Assembly: GCA_018657655.1 (NCBI GenBank)
Contig: JABHWQ010000448.1
Span: 1-6,330, forward strand
DNA: 6,330 nucleotides
Direction: 5' to 3'
DNA from: Chloroflexota bacterium
Lineage (GTDB): Bacteria; Chloroflexota; Dehalococcoidia; SZUA-161; SpSt-899
Below the pieces are notes generated by a model. That model worked only from the letters and a program-made list of their open reading frames with translations, did not search any database and had not been told where the DNA came from. This document shows positions 1-6,171 of the stretch, in pieces; the stretch's first letter is position 1; each line of letters opens with the position of its first letter. Made by a program: the position numbers and the translations under genes.

Positions 1-1355
1 CCAATGTAGTTGTGATCGGTTCCGGTAACGTGGCGATGGACGTGGCTCGAACTGCGGTAAGGCAAGGCGCTGGCAAAGTTAAAATTGCGTGTCTGGAGAA
101 ACCGCACGAACTACCGGCTTCACCATGGGAAGTTGAAGAAGCTATTGAAGAAGGCGTGGAAATGGATTTCTGTGGCTGGGGACCGAGCGCAGTGGTTGTT
201 AACGATGACGGTTGTGTTTGCGGTCTGGAGTGCCGGGAATGCCTTTCTGTTTTTGATGATCAAGGAAGATTCAATCCAGCCTATAACGATGAAAACTTAC
301 AGGTTGCCGAAGGCGACACGGTTATCTTCGCTATTGGTCAGGGTTCGATTATAAATTACCTGAAAGATATGGGAATCGAGCTGAACGAAAGGGGTTTACT
401 CCCAGTTGATCCCAAGAGTTTCATGACCAATCGAAAAGGTGTGTTCTCTGGTGGTGAAATTATAAAAGGACCGGGCCCCGCGGTGGCAGCTATGGCTCAT
501 GCCCGCAAAGCAGCCAAGGCTGTTGATGCTTTTCTAAAAGGAATCGAGCCTGCTGATGAACCTGAGCCTGAGACCTTTGGTGAACTTGAGGAAACCACTC
601 GTTCGGAGGTTAAACACCAGGAACGCCAGGAACTGACTATGATGGGAGTCAATGATCGCATTGATAATTTCAAGGAGATAGAAAGCGGATTCACACCGGA
701 ACAGGCTGTTAAGGAAGCTCGCAGATGTATGAGTTGCGGCGCTGGTGCGGAATGGATTCGTGGCAAGTGCGCTTTCTGCCTAAACTGCGTCCGGGTCTGC
801 CCCTACGGCGTGCCGGTAGTTACCGAAGGCGGACGTGTGGATATCCGGTTTGATCAGTGTCAGGGATGTGGCATTTGTTTCCCGGCCTGTCCGGGTGATG
901 CTATTGGCTTCCGCATGCTTGGCGTAGCTGAGATTCAACCCAGAATGAGGATTGCCATCGAAGAGGCCAAGTCGCGAAACGGTGGCCCGACGATTTTGGT
1001 TGTTTACTGCGACTTCGATGCTTATGATGTAACCAATCTGCGGCAAGTCATGAAAGAAAAACATGCCGGCAAAGCGTTGGTCGGAATCCCTTGTCTGGCC
1101 AAGTTAAAGGCGCTTGACCTTATGCGTGCATTTGAATTTGGCGCTGACGGTGTGCTAGTGATTGGCTGTCCAGGCAACGATTGTACCTATCAGGAAGGCG
1201 AGTTCTGGGGTCAGCGTAGGGTGGATGAAGCTAAGAGGTTGCTGGGTGAGCTGGGTATGGCAGATCGCCTCGATATGCACTATGTTTCCGGTCTCGATCT
1301 TGACCAGTTTGATGCTGCTGTAGTGGGGTTTGCGGAAAAAATCAAGTCAACCTAG
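1..1355 (+). CDS. FAD/NAD(P)-dependent oxidoreductase fused to 2x[4Fe-4S] ferredoxin and MvhD-type domain (5' partial)
   Basis: The frame is open from base 3, so the gene begins upstream; the GTG at 12 falls inside a Rossmann motif (VVVIGSGNVAMD) and is not the true start. Numbering from that GTG, residues 1-180 are the C-terminal half of a GltD/NfnB-like pyridine nucleotide-disulfide oxidoreductase, with the nucleotide-binding GxGxxA, the TVIFAIGQ strand (103-110) and the FAD-site GVFSGGE (143-149). RRCMSCG (238-243) is followed by two ferredoxin motifs, CAFCLNCVRVCP (253-264) and CQGCGICFPACP (283-294). Residues 325-447 resemble the MvhD/FlpD delta subunit of methyl-viologen-reducing hydrogenase, with cysteines at 333, 361, 386 and 391. 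In that family this domain passes electrons between a hydrogenase or dehydrogenase and an HdrA-like flavoprotein. I infer a cytoplasmic electron-transfer protein linking NAD(P)H, ferredoxin and another partner; the actual partner is not visible. Confidence 0.85.
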   Translation, partial: NVVVIGSGNVAMDVARTAVRQGAGKVKIACLEKPHELPASPWEVEEAIEEGVEMDFCGWGPSAVVVNDDGCVCGLECRECLSVFDDQGRFNPAYNDENLQVAEGDTVIFAIGQGSIINYLKDMGIELNERGLLPVDPKSFMTNRKGVFSGGEIIKGPGPAVAAMAHARKAAKAVDAFLKGIEPADEPEPETFGELEETTRSEVKHQERQELTMMGVNDRIDNFKEIESGFTPEQAVKEARRCMSCGAGAEWIRGKCAFCLNCVRVCPYGVPVVTEGGRVDIRFDQCQGCGICFPACPGDAIGFRMLGVAEIQPRMRIAIEEAKSRNGGPTILVVYCDFDAYDVTNLRQVMKEKHAGKALVGIPCLAKLKALDLMRAFEFGADGVLVIGCPGNDCTYQEGEFWGQRRVDEAKRLLGELGMADRLDMHYVSGLDLDQFDAAVVGFAEKIKST

Positions 1356-1379
1356 ATTTACTGAATACGGTGAATTTGA

Positions 1380-1411
1380 ACAGAAGGCGAGGGATTTACC
1401 TCGCCTTCTGT
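1380..1411 (+). terminator. Intrinsic terminator of the oxidoreductase gene
   Basis: A perfect 12-bp GC-rich stem (CAGAAGGCGAGG, 1381-1392, with its exact complement at 1399-1410) closes a 6-nt loop. One further A-T pair extends it to 13 bp. It begins 25 nt after the stop codon and is followed by the short T-rich run TATTTGT. The tail is weak but the stem is strong, and the stem may also act in the reverse direction. It separates the redox gene from the dnaJ unit. Confidence 0.8.
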
Positions 1412-1484
1412 ATTTGTAATGCTGTGAGGGCGGGATATACTTGACATAATATACTTGGTGGTAATTATTTACGTGTAAACCAGC

Positions 1485-1513
1485 TTGTGATGCAAAGGCA
1501 AAAGGACTATAAT
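1485..1513 (+). promoter_or_regulatory. Sigma70-type promoter for dnaJ
   Basis: TTGTGA (1485-1490) and a consensus TATAAT (1508-1513) are separated by 17 nt. This predicts a transcript start near 1519-1521, about 26 nt before the dnaJ ATG. A perfect TTGACA at 1441-1446 lies further upstream but has no good -10 box at normal spacing. No CIRCE operator (TTAGCACTC-N9-GAGTGCTAA) is present, so HrcA control of this dnaJ is not indicated. Confidence 0.6.
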
Positions 1514-1546
1514 TAAGGATTAGGCTATCAATGGGAAAGCGGTGTT

Positions 1547-2326
1547 ATGACTGAAAAACGTGATTACTATGAAGTATTGGAAGTGAATCGACAGGCAACT
1601 GACGAAGATATCAAGAAGGCCTATAGGAAACTGGCGTTTCAATACCATCCTGATCGCAACAAGGATAAGGATGCTGAGGCAAAGTTCAAAGAGGTTAATG
1701 AATCCTACGAGGTCTTGAGCGATTCTCAGAAGAGGGCGGGCTATGATCGTTATGGTCACGCTGGAGTTGATGGGGGATTCACGCGAGGTTTTGAAGGAGT
1801 TGATTTCGGAGGGTTCGGTGATATATTCGATGCCTTTTTTGGAGGCACTTCACGTAGGCATAGATCCGGTGCCGAAAGAGGTTCTGACCTTAGATATGGT
1901 TTGGAAATAACGTTTGAAGAAGCTGCTTTTGGGTGCGACAAAGAGATAGAAATCGGGCGAGTTGAACGTTGTTCTATCTGTAGTGGTATTGGTAGCGAAC
2001 CAGGTATCGATCCGGAAAAGTGTCCCAATTGTGGCGGAACGGGAGAGGTGCGTCGTACCCAGCACGGTCTTTTTGGCCAATTTACAAATATAACCACATG
2101 TGAGCAATGCAGTGGTAGAGGAAGAGTTATAACCCATCCTTGCAAGCAATGTCGTGGGATTGGCAGAGAACAGAAAGTTCGCAACGTAATGGTGAGAATT
2201 CCAGGTGGTGTTGATGACGGCAACACAGTCAGGTTGTCCGGTGAAGGTAACAGAGGTGTGGCAGGAGGTCCATCCGGCAATCTCTTCGTGACCCTTTCCG
2301 TACTAGATCACGAGTTCTTGCGCTGA
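1547..2326 (+). CDS. dnaJ: Chaperone protein DnaJ (Hsp40), truncated by an in-frame TGA
   Basis: This is the co-chaperone that stimulates DnaK ATPase and delivers unfolded substrates in the cytoplasm. The J domain (about 5-70) has the catalytic HPD at 34-36. A Gly/Phe-rich linker spans about 74-100. The cysteine-rich domain has all four CxxCxGxG repeats, with cysteine pairs at 142/145, 159/162, 185/188 and 199/202. The first part of the C-terminal substrate-binding domain follows. The ATG at 1547 has a GGGA ribosome site at 1533-1536. Translation stops at residue 259 with TGA (2324-2326) directly after LDHEFLR, in the middle of the conserved C-terminal region. The same frame continues open to 2671, so the intact gene would be 374 residues, normal for DnaJ. 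A CGA-to-TGA transition is the simplest cause. If the stop is real, the product lacks the second C-terminal beta domain and the dimerisation region. No grpE or dnaK lies beside it. Confidence 0.9.
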   Translation: MTEKRDYYEVLEVNRQATDEDIKKAYRKLAFQYHPDRNKDKDAEAKFKEVNESYEVLSDSQKRAGYDRYGHAGVDGGFTRGFEGVDFGGFGDIFDAFFGGTSRRHRSGAERGSDLRYGLEITFEEAAFGCDKEIEIGRVERCSICSGIGSEPGIDPEKCPNCGGTGEVRRTQHGLFGQFTNITTCEQCSGRGRVITHPCKQCRGIGREQKVRNVMVRIPGGVDDGNTVRLSGEGNRGVAGGPSGNLFVTLSVLDHEFLR

Positions 2327-2671
2327 GATGCAGCCGATACTATTTACGATCTCCCGTTGAACTTTGCTCAAGCAGCTTTGGGTGGGGAAATTGACGTTCC
2401 AACCCTGGATGGTTACCATACCCTCAAGGTACCTACTGGAGTGCAGCATGGCAACGTATTTCGTATAAGAGGGATTGGATCGGTTCGTCTCAGTAAATCC
2501 GGAAGAGGGGATCAACTGGTTGTTGTTCATGTGGTTACCCCTACTCAATTAAATGGAGATCAGAAGAAGCTTTTTCGCAAACTGTCCGAAGTCCTTGATC
2601 CGGCAGTGTTGCCCAAGGAAAATAGGGGGATTTTTGGCAGGATGAAAGATTCTTTTACTAGTCGGGCCTGA
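2327..2671 (+). pseudogene. dnaJ: DnaJ C-terminal fragment, in frame after the TGA
   Basis: This is the remaining 114 codons of dnaJ, in the same frame as the gene upstream, starting DAADTIYDLPLNFAQAALGG. The text is typical of DnaJ: the aligned part continues with the EIDVPTLDG motif, then GVQHGNVFRIRGIG and a GDQLVVVHVVTPTQL strand, and ends in the usual C-terminal helix. There is no frameshift and no missing segment, only one stop codon. A TTG at 2357 could in principle act as a start, but no convincing ribosome site precedes it and an isolated C-terminal piece would have no known function. I treat 1547-2671 as one gene with an internal stop. If the TGA is a sequencing error, this entry merges with the one above. 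Confidence 0.85.
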
Positions 2672-2763
2672 ATACGAATTGTATAGTATTGCAACTCAAC
2701 TGGATACTCTTAATCAATCATACCCTGTTGGAAGACTGATACAAAAACAAGGATTGATCTGTT

Positions 2764-3489
2764 ATGCATCGTTTCTTTGTTCTTCCCCTCTGTATCTCCA
2801 ATAACAAAGTTGAAATCGTTGGCAAACAGGTTCACCAAATAAGAGAAGTACTGCGGCTCAAGAATGGAGATCAGATAATTGTCCTAGACAATACCGGATG
2901 GGAATATAAGGTCAGACTGGCAGCAATAACGCGCCAAAAGGTTGTTGGAGAGGTAATAAGCCAAGCTCATTGCCAAAACGAACCGTCATTGGAAGTTACT
3001 GTGTTTCAGGCTCTGCTCAAGGGAAGTAAAACTGATCTGGTGCTGCAAAAATGCACTGAGATTGGGGTGGCCCGGTTTGTCCCGATTGCTTGCGAACGGT
3101 GCGTTGCTGCCAAACCCAGTGCTTCACGAATTGAGCGATGGGAAAATATTGTTCTGGAAGCGGCGGAGCAGTCTGGGCGTGGGAATATCCCTGAATTGGG
3201 ATCGGTATTGGATTTCAAGCAGGCATGCGAAAACACCAATGGTTTTTCATTGATACCGTGGGAATTAGAAAAGAATCAAGGGATAAAGGCCGTACTGAGT
3301 TGTATAGGGTCTGCTAAACACATCAATATTTTTATTGGTCCAGAGGGAGGGTTTACTCCTGCGGAAGTTGAATTTGCACATATCAAGGGGATTACTCCGG
3401 TTTCTTTGGGGAAACGCATTATGAGGGCTGAAACTGCGGGCTTGGTAGCGGCTACAGCTGTTTTTTATGAGTGTGGGGAGATGGACTAG
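2764..3489 (+). CDS. rsmE: 16S rRNA (uracil1498-N3)-methyltransferase RsmE
   Basis: This SPOUT-class enzyme transfers a methyl group from S-adenosylmethionine to N3 of U1498 in helix 44 of 16S rRNA, on assembled 30S subunits. At 241 residues it has the usual family length. The N-terminal PUA-like RNA-binding part opens with MHRFFV. The SPOUT part shows KGSKTDLVLQKCTEIG (86-101), EAAEQSGR (132-139), the SAM-binding knot loop IGPEGGF (191-197) and LGKRIMRAETA (215-225), all hallmarks of RsmE. The ATG has AAGGA at 2749-2753, 10 nt upstream. It lies 92 nt after the dnaJ frame and 45 nt before smpB, on the same strand. The gap before it holds a possible -10 box (TATAGT, 2682-2687) without a good -35, so cotranscription with dnaJ is likely but not certain. 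Confidence 0.93.
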   Translation: MHRFFVLPLCISNNKVEIVGKQVHQIREVLRLKNGDQIIVLDNTGWEYKVRLAAITRQKVVGEVISQAHCQNEPSLEVTVFQALLKGSKTDLVLQKCTEIGVARFVPIACERCVAAKPSASRIERWENIVLEAAEQSGRGNIPELGSVLDFKQACENTNGFSLIPWELEKNQGIKAVLSCIGSAKHINIFIGPEGGFTPAEVEFAHIKGITPVSLGKRIMRAETAGLVAATAVFYECGEMD

Positions 3490-3534
3490 AGGCGCCGGAG
3501 TAACTTTACATAAAAGTTTTTATTGTGAGAAATA

Positions 3535-3996
3535 ATGAAGGGCGATAAAACTATCACTCTCAATAGGAAGGCCTATCACGACTATTTGATCGAGGACTCG
3601 GTTGAGGCCGGGATGGTCCTAACAGGCACAGAGATAAAATCGATTCGGCAGGGGCGAGTGAATATTCGTGAAGCTTATGCCAAGCCGGATAATAAAGGTG
3701 AGCTGTGGTTGTTCAACGCTCACATTGCGCAATATAAGGAAGGCAATCGCTATAATCATGAGCCGACCAGGCCTCGCAAGCTGCTGCTGCACAAAAACGA
3801 GATTAGGGGCTTTACGATGGAGGTAGCTAAGAAGGGCTTGACTTTGGTTCCACTGAAAATGTATCTTAAAAATGGACGCGCCAAAGTTGAAATCGGCATT
3901 GCCAGAGGTAAGAAAATTCATGATAAAAGGCGCTCTATTAGTAAGCGCGAAACCGATCGAGAAATTGATCACGCATTGAAATCTCGTGAGCGCTAG
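3535..3996 (+). CDS. smpB: SsrA-binding protein SmpB
   Basis: SmpB binds the tRNA-like domain of tmRNA and brings it into the empty A site of ribosomes stalled on mRNAs without a stop codon, where it stands in for the missing codon-anticodon contact. At 153 residues the length is normal. Family motifs are present: YHDYLIEDSVEAGMVLTGTE (14-33) continuing as IKSIRQG, the tmRNA-binding segment YNHEPTRPRKLLLHK (73-87), and GLTLVPLKMYLKNGRAKVEI (101-120). The basic C-terminal tail (DKRRSISKRETDREI, 130-144) carries the DKR motif and folds into the mRNA channel. The ribosome site upstream of the ATG is weak (GAG at 3527-3529). The stop codon lies only 19 nt before ssrA, its functional partner. Confidence 0.95.
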   Translation: MKGDKTITLNRKAYHDYLIEDSVEAGMVLTGTEIKSIRQGRVNIREAYAKPDNKGELWLFNAHIAQYKEGNRYNHEPTRPRKLLLHKNEIRGFTMEVAKKGLTLVPLKMYLKNGRAKVEIGIARGKKIHDKRRSISKRETDREIDHALKSRER

Positions 3997-4002
3997 CTCT
4001 TT

Positions 4003-4008
4003 TACAAT
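4003..4008 (+). promoter_or_regulatory. Candidate -10 box for ssrA
   Basis: TACAAT matches the -10 consensus at five of six positions and ends 7 nt before the mature 5' end of tmRNA (4016), the distance expected if that is the transcript start. The only -35 candidate, TTGAAA at 3976-3981 inside smpB, has a 21-nt spacer, which is too long. Read-through from smpB followed by 5' processing is the alternative. Confidence 0.35.
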
Positions 4009-4015
4009 TGAATAT

Positions 4016-4371
4016 GGGGACGAGTGGTTTCGACAGGGGAAATGGGCGATCCGGGATTGCAGGCCGAGGTTCCCATCGACCTCGCTAAACAGGTGGGAAA
4101 ACAAACAACTGACGAACGACAATTAGTTGCTGCCTAATTAATTTAGGCGCGTTCAACTCCGCCTAACCCTGGCTGGCAGGGATTGGACGACGCAAAGCCG
4201 GGGTGCTGCACTTCCGATGACGATGGAGGAGTGCTTAAGAGAAATCGTCTGGCCTGGTTAGACTTAGCCAGTTGAGGCTTGTCAGGCGAGATAAAAAACT
4301 GGATAAGCTTGTAGGATATCCCGGGCGGGTTTCTTTTGGACGGGGAGTTCGACTCTCCCCCGTCTCCACCA
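4016..4371 (+). ncRNA. ssrA: Transfer-messenger RNA (tmRNA, SsrA)
   Basis: This is the 356-nt RNA that rescues stalled ribosomes and tags their products for degradation. The 5' end GGGGACGAGTGGTTTCGACA is the classic tmRNA signature. GGGGACG (4016-4022) pairs with CGTCTCC (4361-4367) as the 7-bp acceptor stem with one G-U pair, followed by discriminator A and an encoded CCA. The T loop TTCGACT is at 4348-4354. A long-range P2 helix pairs CCGGGAT (4051-4057) with ATCCCGG (4318-4324), so both halves belong to one molecule. The tag frame appears to run from a GGA resume codon at 4096 to TAA at 4135-4137, giving GKQTTDERQLVAA. The ending LVAA fits the hydrophobic Ala-Ala type of tag read by ClpXP. 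Pseudoknot-like stems follow, such as TTAGGCG/CGCCTAA after the stop. Its 3' end overlaps the recombinase gene on the other strand. Confidence 0.95.
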
Positions 4372-5946
4372 CAAACACCGAGCCTCCGGATCGTGTAGTT
4401 CCGGGGGCTCTTTTAATAGGATGACATCGGAATCCTGCTTGGTGGTAGCGACTTCAAATATGGGTCTGAAGGGCGGCTTAGGTTTAACGGCGACAATGGC
4501 CTTATCCTCTTTGGCATCAACGTAAACGGCATCCAGCATCGTCAAGAGAAGCCTTCGTTTCTCTTCTTCGTTGGCCCCGGCCCATAACCTGGGCAGGTCG
4601 GCAATGATCTTCCCTGCCTCTTCAGCGGCATTTGCTTGAGGAACCACCAGCGACTCAAGTTCCATTTCCAGCAACCTCTTCTGACGGTGGTATTCCTCAT
4701 CGGGGAAGACCCCATCGACATAGGCTTTGGCCATTCTCCTGAGCTTCTCTTGAGTCCTTTGGCGTTCCTCATTGATTCGTAGAACCTCATCCTTGAGACT
4801 GACAATGCTGAGAACCTCTTCCATCCACTGGGGTCCCAATTCGATAGCCTCGATTAAACGGCCTACCTGCTCATCGGCAATCTCACACTTAATGGAGCCG
4901 CCTGAGGAAGGACAGTTGCCATGACTTCGGGAACCGGTATGTTCTCGATAGTATCGAGTGCCGTTTTTGTATGTCTGAGCCCACATGGGCATACCGCAGT
5001 AAGCACATCGGATGATTCCCTTTAGAAGATAATGCTTTTGGGGTTTAGGTTGTAGAGTCTCCGATCTGCCGCTATTCTTCTTGAGAGTAGCCTGAACCAG
5101 ATCGAAAACTTCCTCACTGATCACCGCTTGGTGAGCTCCCGGCATCAGATTGCCCTTGTGATTGATCTTACCGGTATAGAATGGATTATGGAGGATGTTT
5201 CTCACTGAAGCTGTCGTGAACAATCTGGGGCCTGAAACCAGGTTGCCTTCGGCGTCGGGTAGCTTCTTGGTGTTGCGGGTTCTGAATCCCTGGTCATTCA
5301 ACCATCCTGCCAGCTGACTCAACGTAGTTGTTCCGGTGGCATAGCGATTGAATAGTTCGGTAACCGCTATAGCTTCGGCAGGGTGAAGATGAATCCCCCC
5401 AGGGTGCTCCGGGTCACACTGGCGCGTCTTTTCCCCTTTGTCGCCTTTGGCCCAACAGGACTCATAGCCGAAGGGGATACCACCGGTATGTTTTCCTTCG
5501 GCGGCCCGTTGTCCGAGGCCCTTGCTGACATGAGTGGCCAGAGCGCCGGAGAAGTACTCAGCAAATGAACCCAGCATTTGCGTGAAGAGCTTACCTTGAG
5601 GGGTGGAATAGTCGATGTTCTCCGTGATGGAAACCAGAGACACATTGTGTTTGCCCAGGGTGGCCAAGGATTCGAGGGTAACCCGCTGGTTGCGTGACCA
5701 TCGATCCAGAGTATGAACCACTACCACATCAAATTGGCCTTTGGCGGAATCGTCGAGCAGCTTCTTGAACTCCGGTCTCCGGGCGATGGCCTCCACGTGG
5801 GCGGACCGTCCTTCTTCCCGATACACCGACCCCGGTTCCCAACCTCTATTCTTACACAATTCTCTAAATAAGCGCTCCTGCGCGTTTAGGGAATTACCAT
5901 CGACCTGGGACGTGTCCGAGACCCTTAAATAAGCAACAGCCCTCAC
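4282..5946 (-). CDS. Large serine recombinase (site-specific integrase)
   Basis: This enzyme catalyses cut-and-rejoin recombination between attachment sites through a 5'-phosphoserine intermediate. The resolvase domain (about 1-150) has the nucleophile in YLRVS (Ser10) and the active-site segment HTLDRWSRN (78-86), with Arg82 and Arg85. The recombinase domain (about 155-290) follows, including GIPFGY and ILHNPFYTGK. A zinc ribbon has cysteines at 314, 317, 345 and 354. A coiled-coil region (about 383-435) is typical of large serine integrases, where it controls synapsis and direction. At 554 residues it lies within the usual range. The start is GTG (5946-5944), directly after the TAA of the upstream gene, with AGGAGGGGG 11 nt upstream inside that gene. 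Residues 526-554 (starting WWRRGRVELPVQ) are antisense tmRNA, and WW comes from the CCA end. That tail probably reflects the insertion site and not conserved protein. Confidence 0.93.
   Translation of the reverse strand: MRAVAYLRVSDTSQVDGNSLNAQERLFRELCKNRGWEPGSVYREEGRSAHVEAIARRPEFKKLLDDSAKGQFDVVVVHTLDRWSRNQRVTLESLATLGKHNVSLVSITENIDYSTPQGKLFTQMLGSFAEYFSGALATHVSKGLGQRAAEGKHTGGIPFGYESCWAKGDKGEKTRQCDPEHPGGIHLHPAEAIAVTELFNRYATGTTTLSQLAGWLNDQGFRTRNTKKLPDAEGNLVSGPRLFTTASVRNILHNPFYTGKINHKGNLMPGAHQAVISEEVFDLVQATLKKNSGRSETLQPKPQKHYLLKGIIRCAYCGMPMWAQTYKNGTRYYREHTGSRSHGNCPSSGGSIKCEIADEQVGRLIEAIELGPQWMEEVLSIVSLKDEVLRINEERQRTQEKLRRMAKAYVDGVFPDEEYHRQKRLLEMELESLVVPQANAAEEAGKIIADLPRLWAGANEEEKRRLLLTMLDAVYVDAKEDKAIVAVKPKPPFRPIFEVATTKQDSDVILLKEPPELHDPEARCLWWRRGRVELPVQKKPARDILQAYPVFYLA
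4341..4371. other. Probable attachment site (element-host junction) in the ssrA 3' end
   Basis: The host gene cluster ends with ssrA and the recombinase module begins directly beside it. Integrases that target tRNA-like genes normally recombine within the T arm/acceptor 3' segment and restore it, so the crossover should lie in or near this stretch. Dehalococcoides islands integrated at ssrA are a known precedent. The exact core cannot be set because the other attachment site is outside the window, and I see no second copy of this segment here. Confidence 0.4.
4380..4414 (+). terminator. Intrinsic terminator of ssrA, embedded in the recombinase gene
   Basis: GAGCCTCCGGA (4380-4390) pairs with TCCGGGGGCTC (4400-4410) over 11 bp, with one T-G pair and a 9-nt loop, followed by TTTT at 4411-4414. 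It begins 8 nt after the tmRNA CCA end, as expected for tmRNA termination and 3' trimming. On the - strand the same bases encode recombinase residues around 511-523. In that direction the stem is followed by no T run, so it should not stop recombinase transcription. Confidence 0.75.
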
Positions 5947-6171
5947 TTAGCTATTGTCCCCCTCCTGTTGCTCCCGGGTGCTACGAGAGGCGATAGCCAG
6001 GGCTATCTCTGCCAGGGTGGTCAAGAAGTTGTTAATCATCAGTGTATCGGTTTCACTCCCCTGTTCCGGTGTGGTGGCCAGTGTATACTTGTCACGTATA
6101 CCTGTCAAGCGGGCGAGGTCTTTTTCAACCTCGTGTACCTCATCATCGGCGGGGAGCAAATAGTCGGTCAT
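5947..6171 (-). CDS. Small hypothetical protein upstream of the recombinase
   Basis: I do not recognise this 74-residue protein. It has an acidic N-terminus (MTDYLLPADDEVHEVEKDL), a probable helix around 12-30, a second hydrophobic helix around 44-62 (LMINNFLTTLAEIALAIAS) and a polar tail. The second helix is probably too short and too polar at its edges for a confident membrane segment. The ATG has AGAGGA 9 nt upstream (6186-6181). Its start overlaps the stop of the helix-turn-helix gene by ATGA, and its TAA touches the recombinase GTG, so the three are probably translationally coupled. The position suggests an accessory role for the recombinase or element maintenance, such as a directionality factor. 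That is a guess from context only. Confidence 0.7.
   Translation of the reverse strand: MTDYLLPADDEVHEVEKDLARLTGIRDKYTLATTPEQGSETDTLMINNFLTTLAEIALAIASRSTREQQEGDNS

Noticed and set aside
1441..1470. TTGACA at 1441 as the main dnaJ promoter
   Set aside because: No -10 box better than four of six matches at 15-18 nt spacing. The TTGTGA/TATAAT pair at 1485-1513 fits far better.
1756..2280. 174-residue antisense frame inside dnaJ
   Set aside because: The product is low-complexity Pro/Ser-rich text with no recognisable domain. It mirrors the Gly-rich and Cys-rich codons of dnaJ.
2324..2370. TGA in dnaJ as a selenocysteine codon
   Set aside because: No hairpin resembling a bacterial SECIS follows the TGA, DnaJ is not a known selenoprotein, and no Cys is conserved at this site to my knowledge.
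2357..2671. Independent small gene starting at TTG 2357
   Set aside because: It is in the same frame as dnaJ, is clearly the DnaJ C-terminal domain, and lacks a convincing ribosome site. It is the rest of dnaJ after one stop codon.
3502..3518. Small hairpin AACTTT/AAAGTT between rsmE and smpB as a terminator
   Set aside because: The stem is only 6 bp and AT-rich, too weak for termination. The genes are more likely cotranscribed.
3619..4122. 167-residue antisense frame across smpB and ssrA
   Set aside because: It overlaps two securely identified genes and has no recognisable motif or supporting ribosome site.
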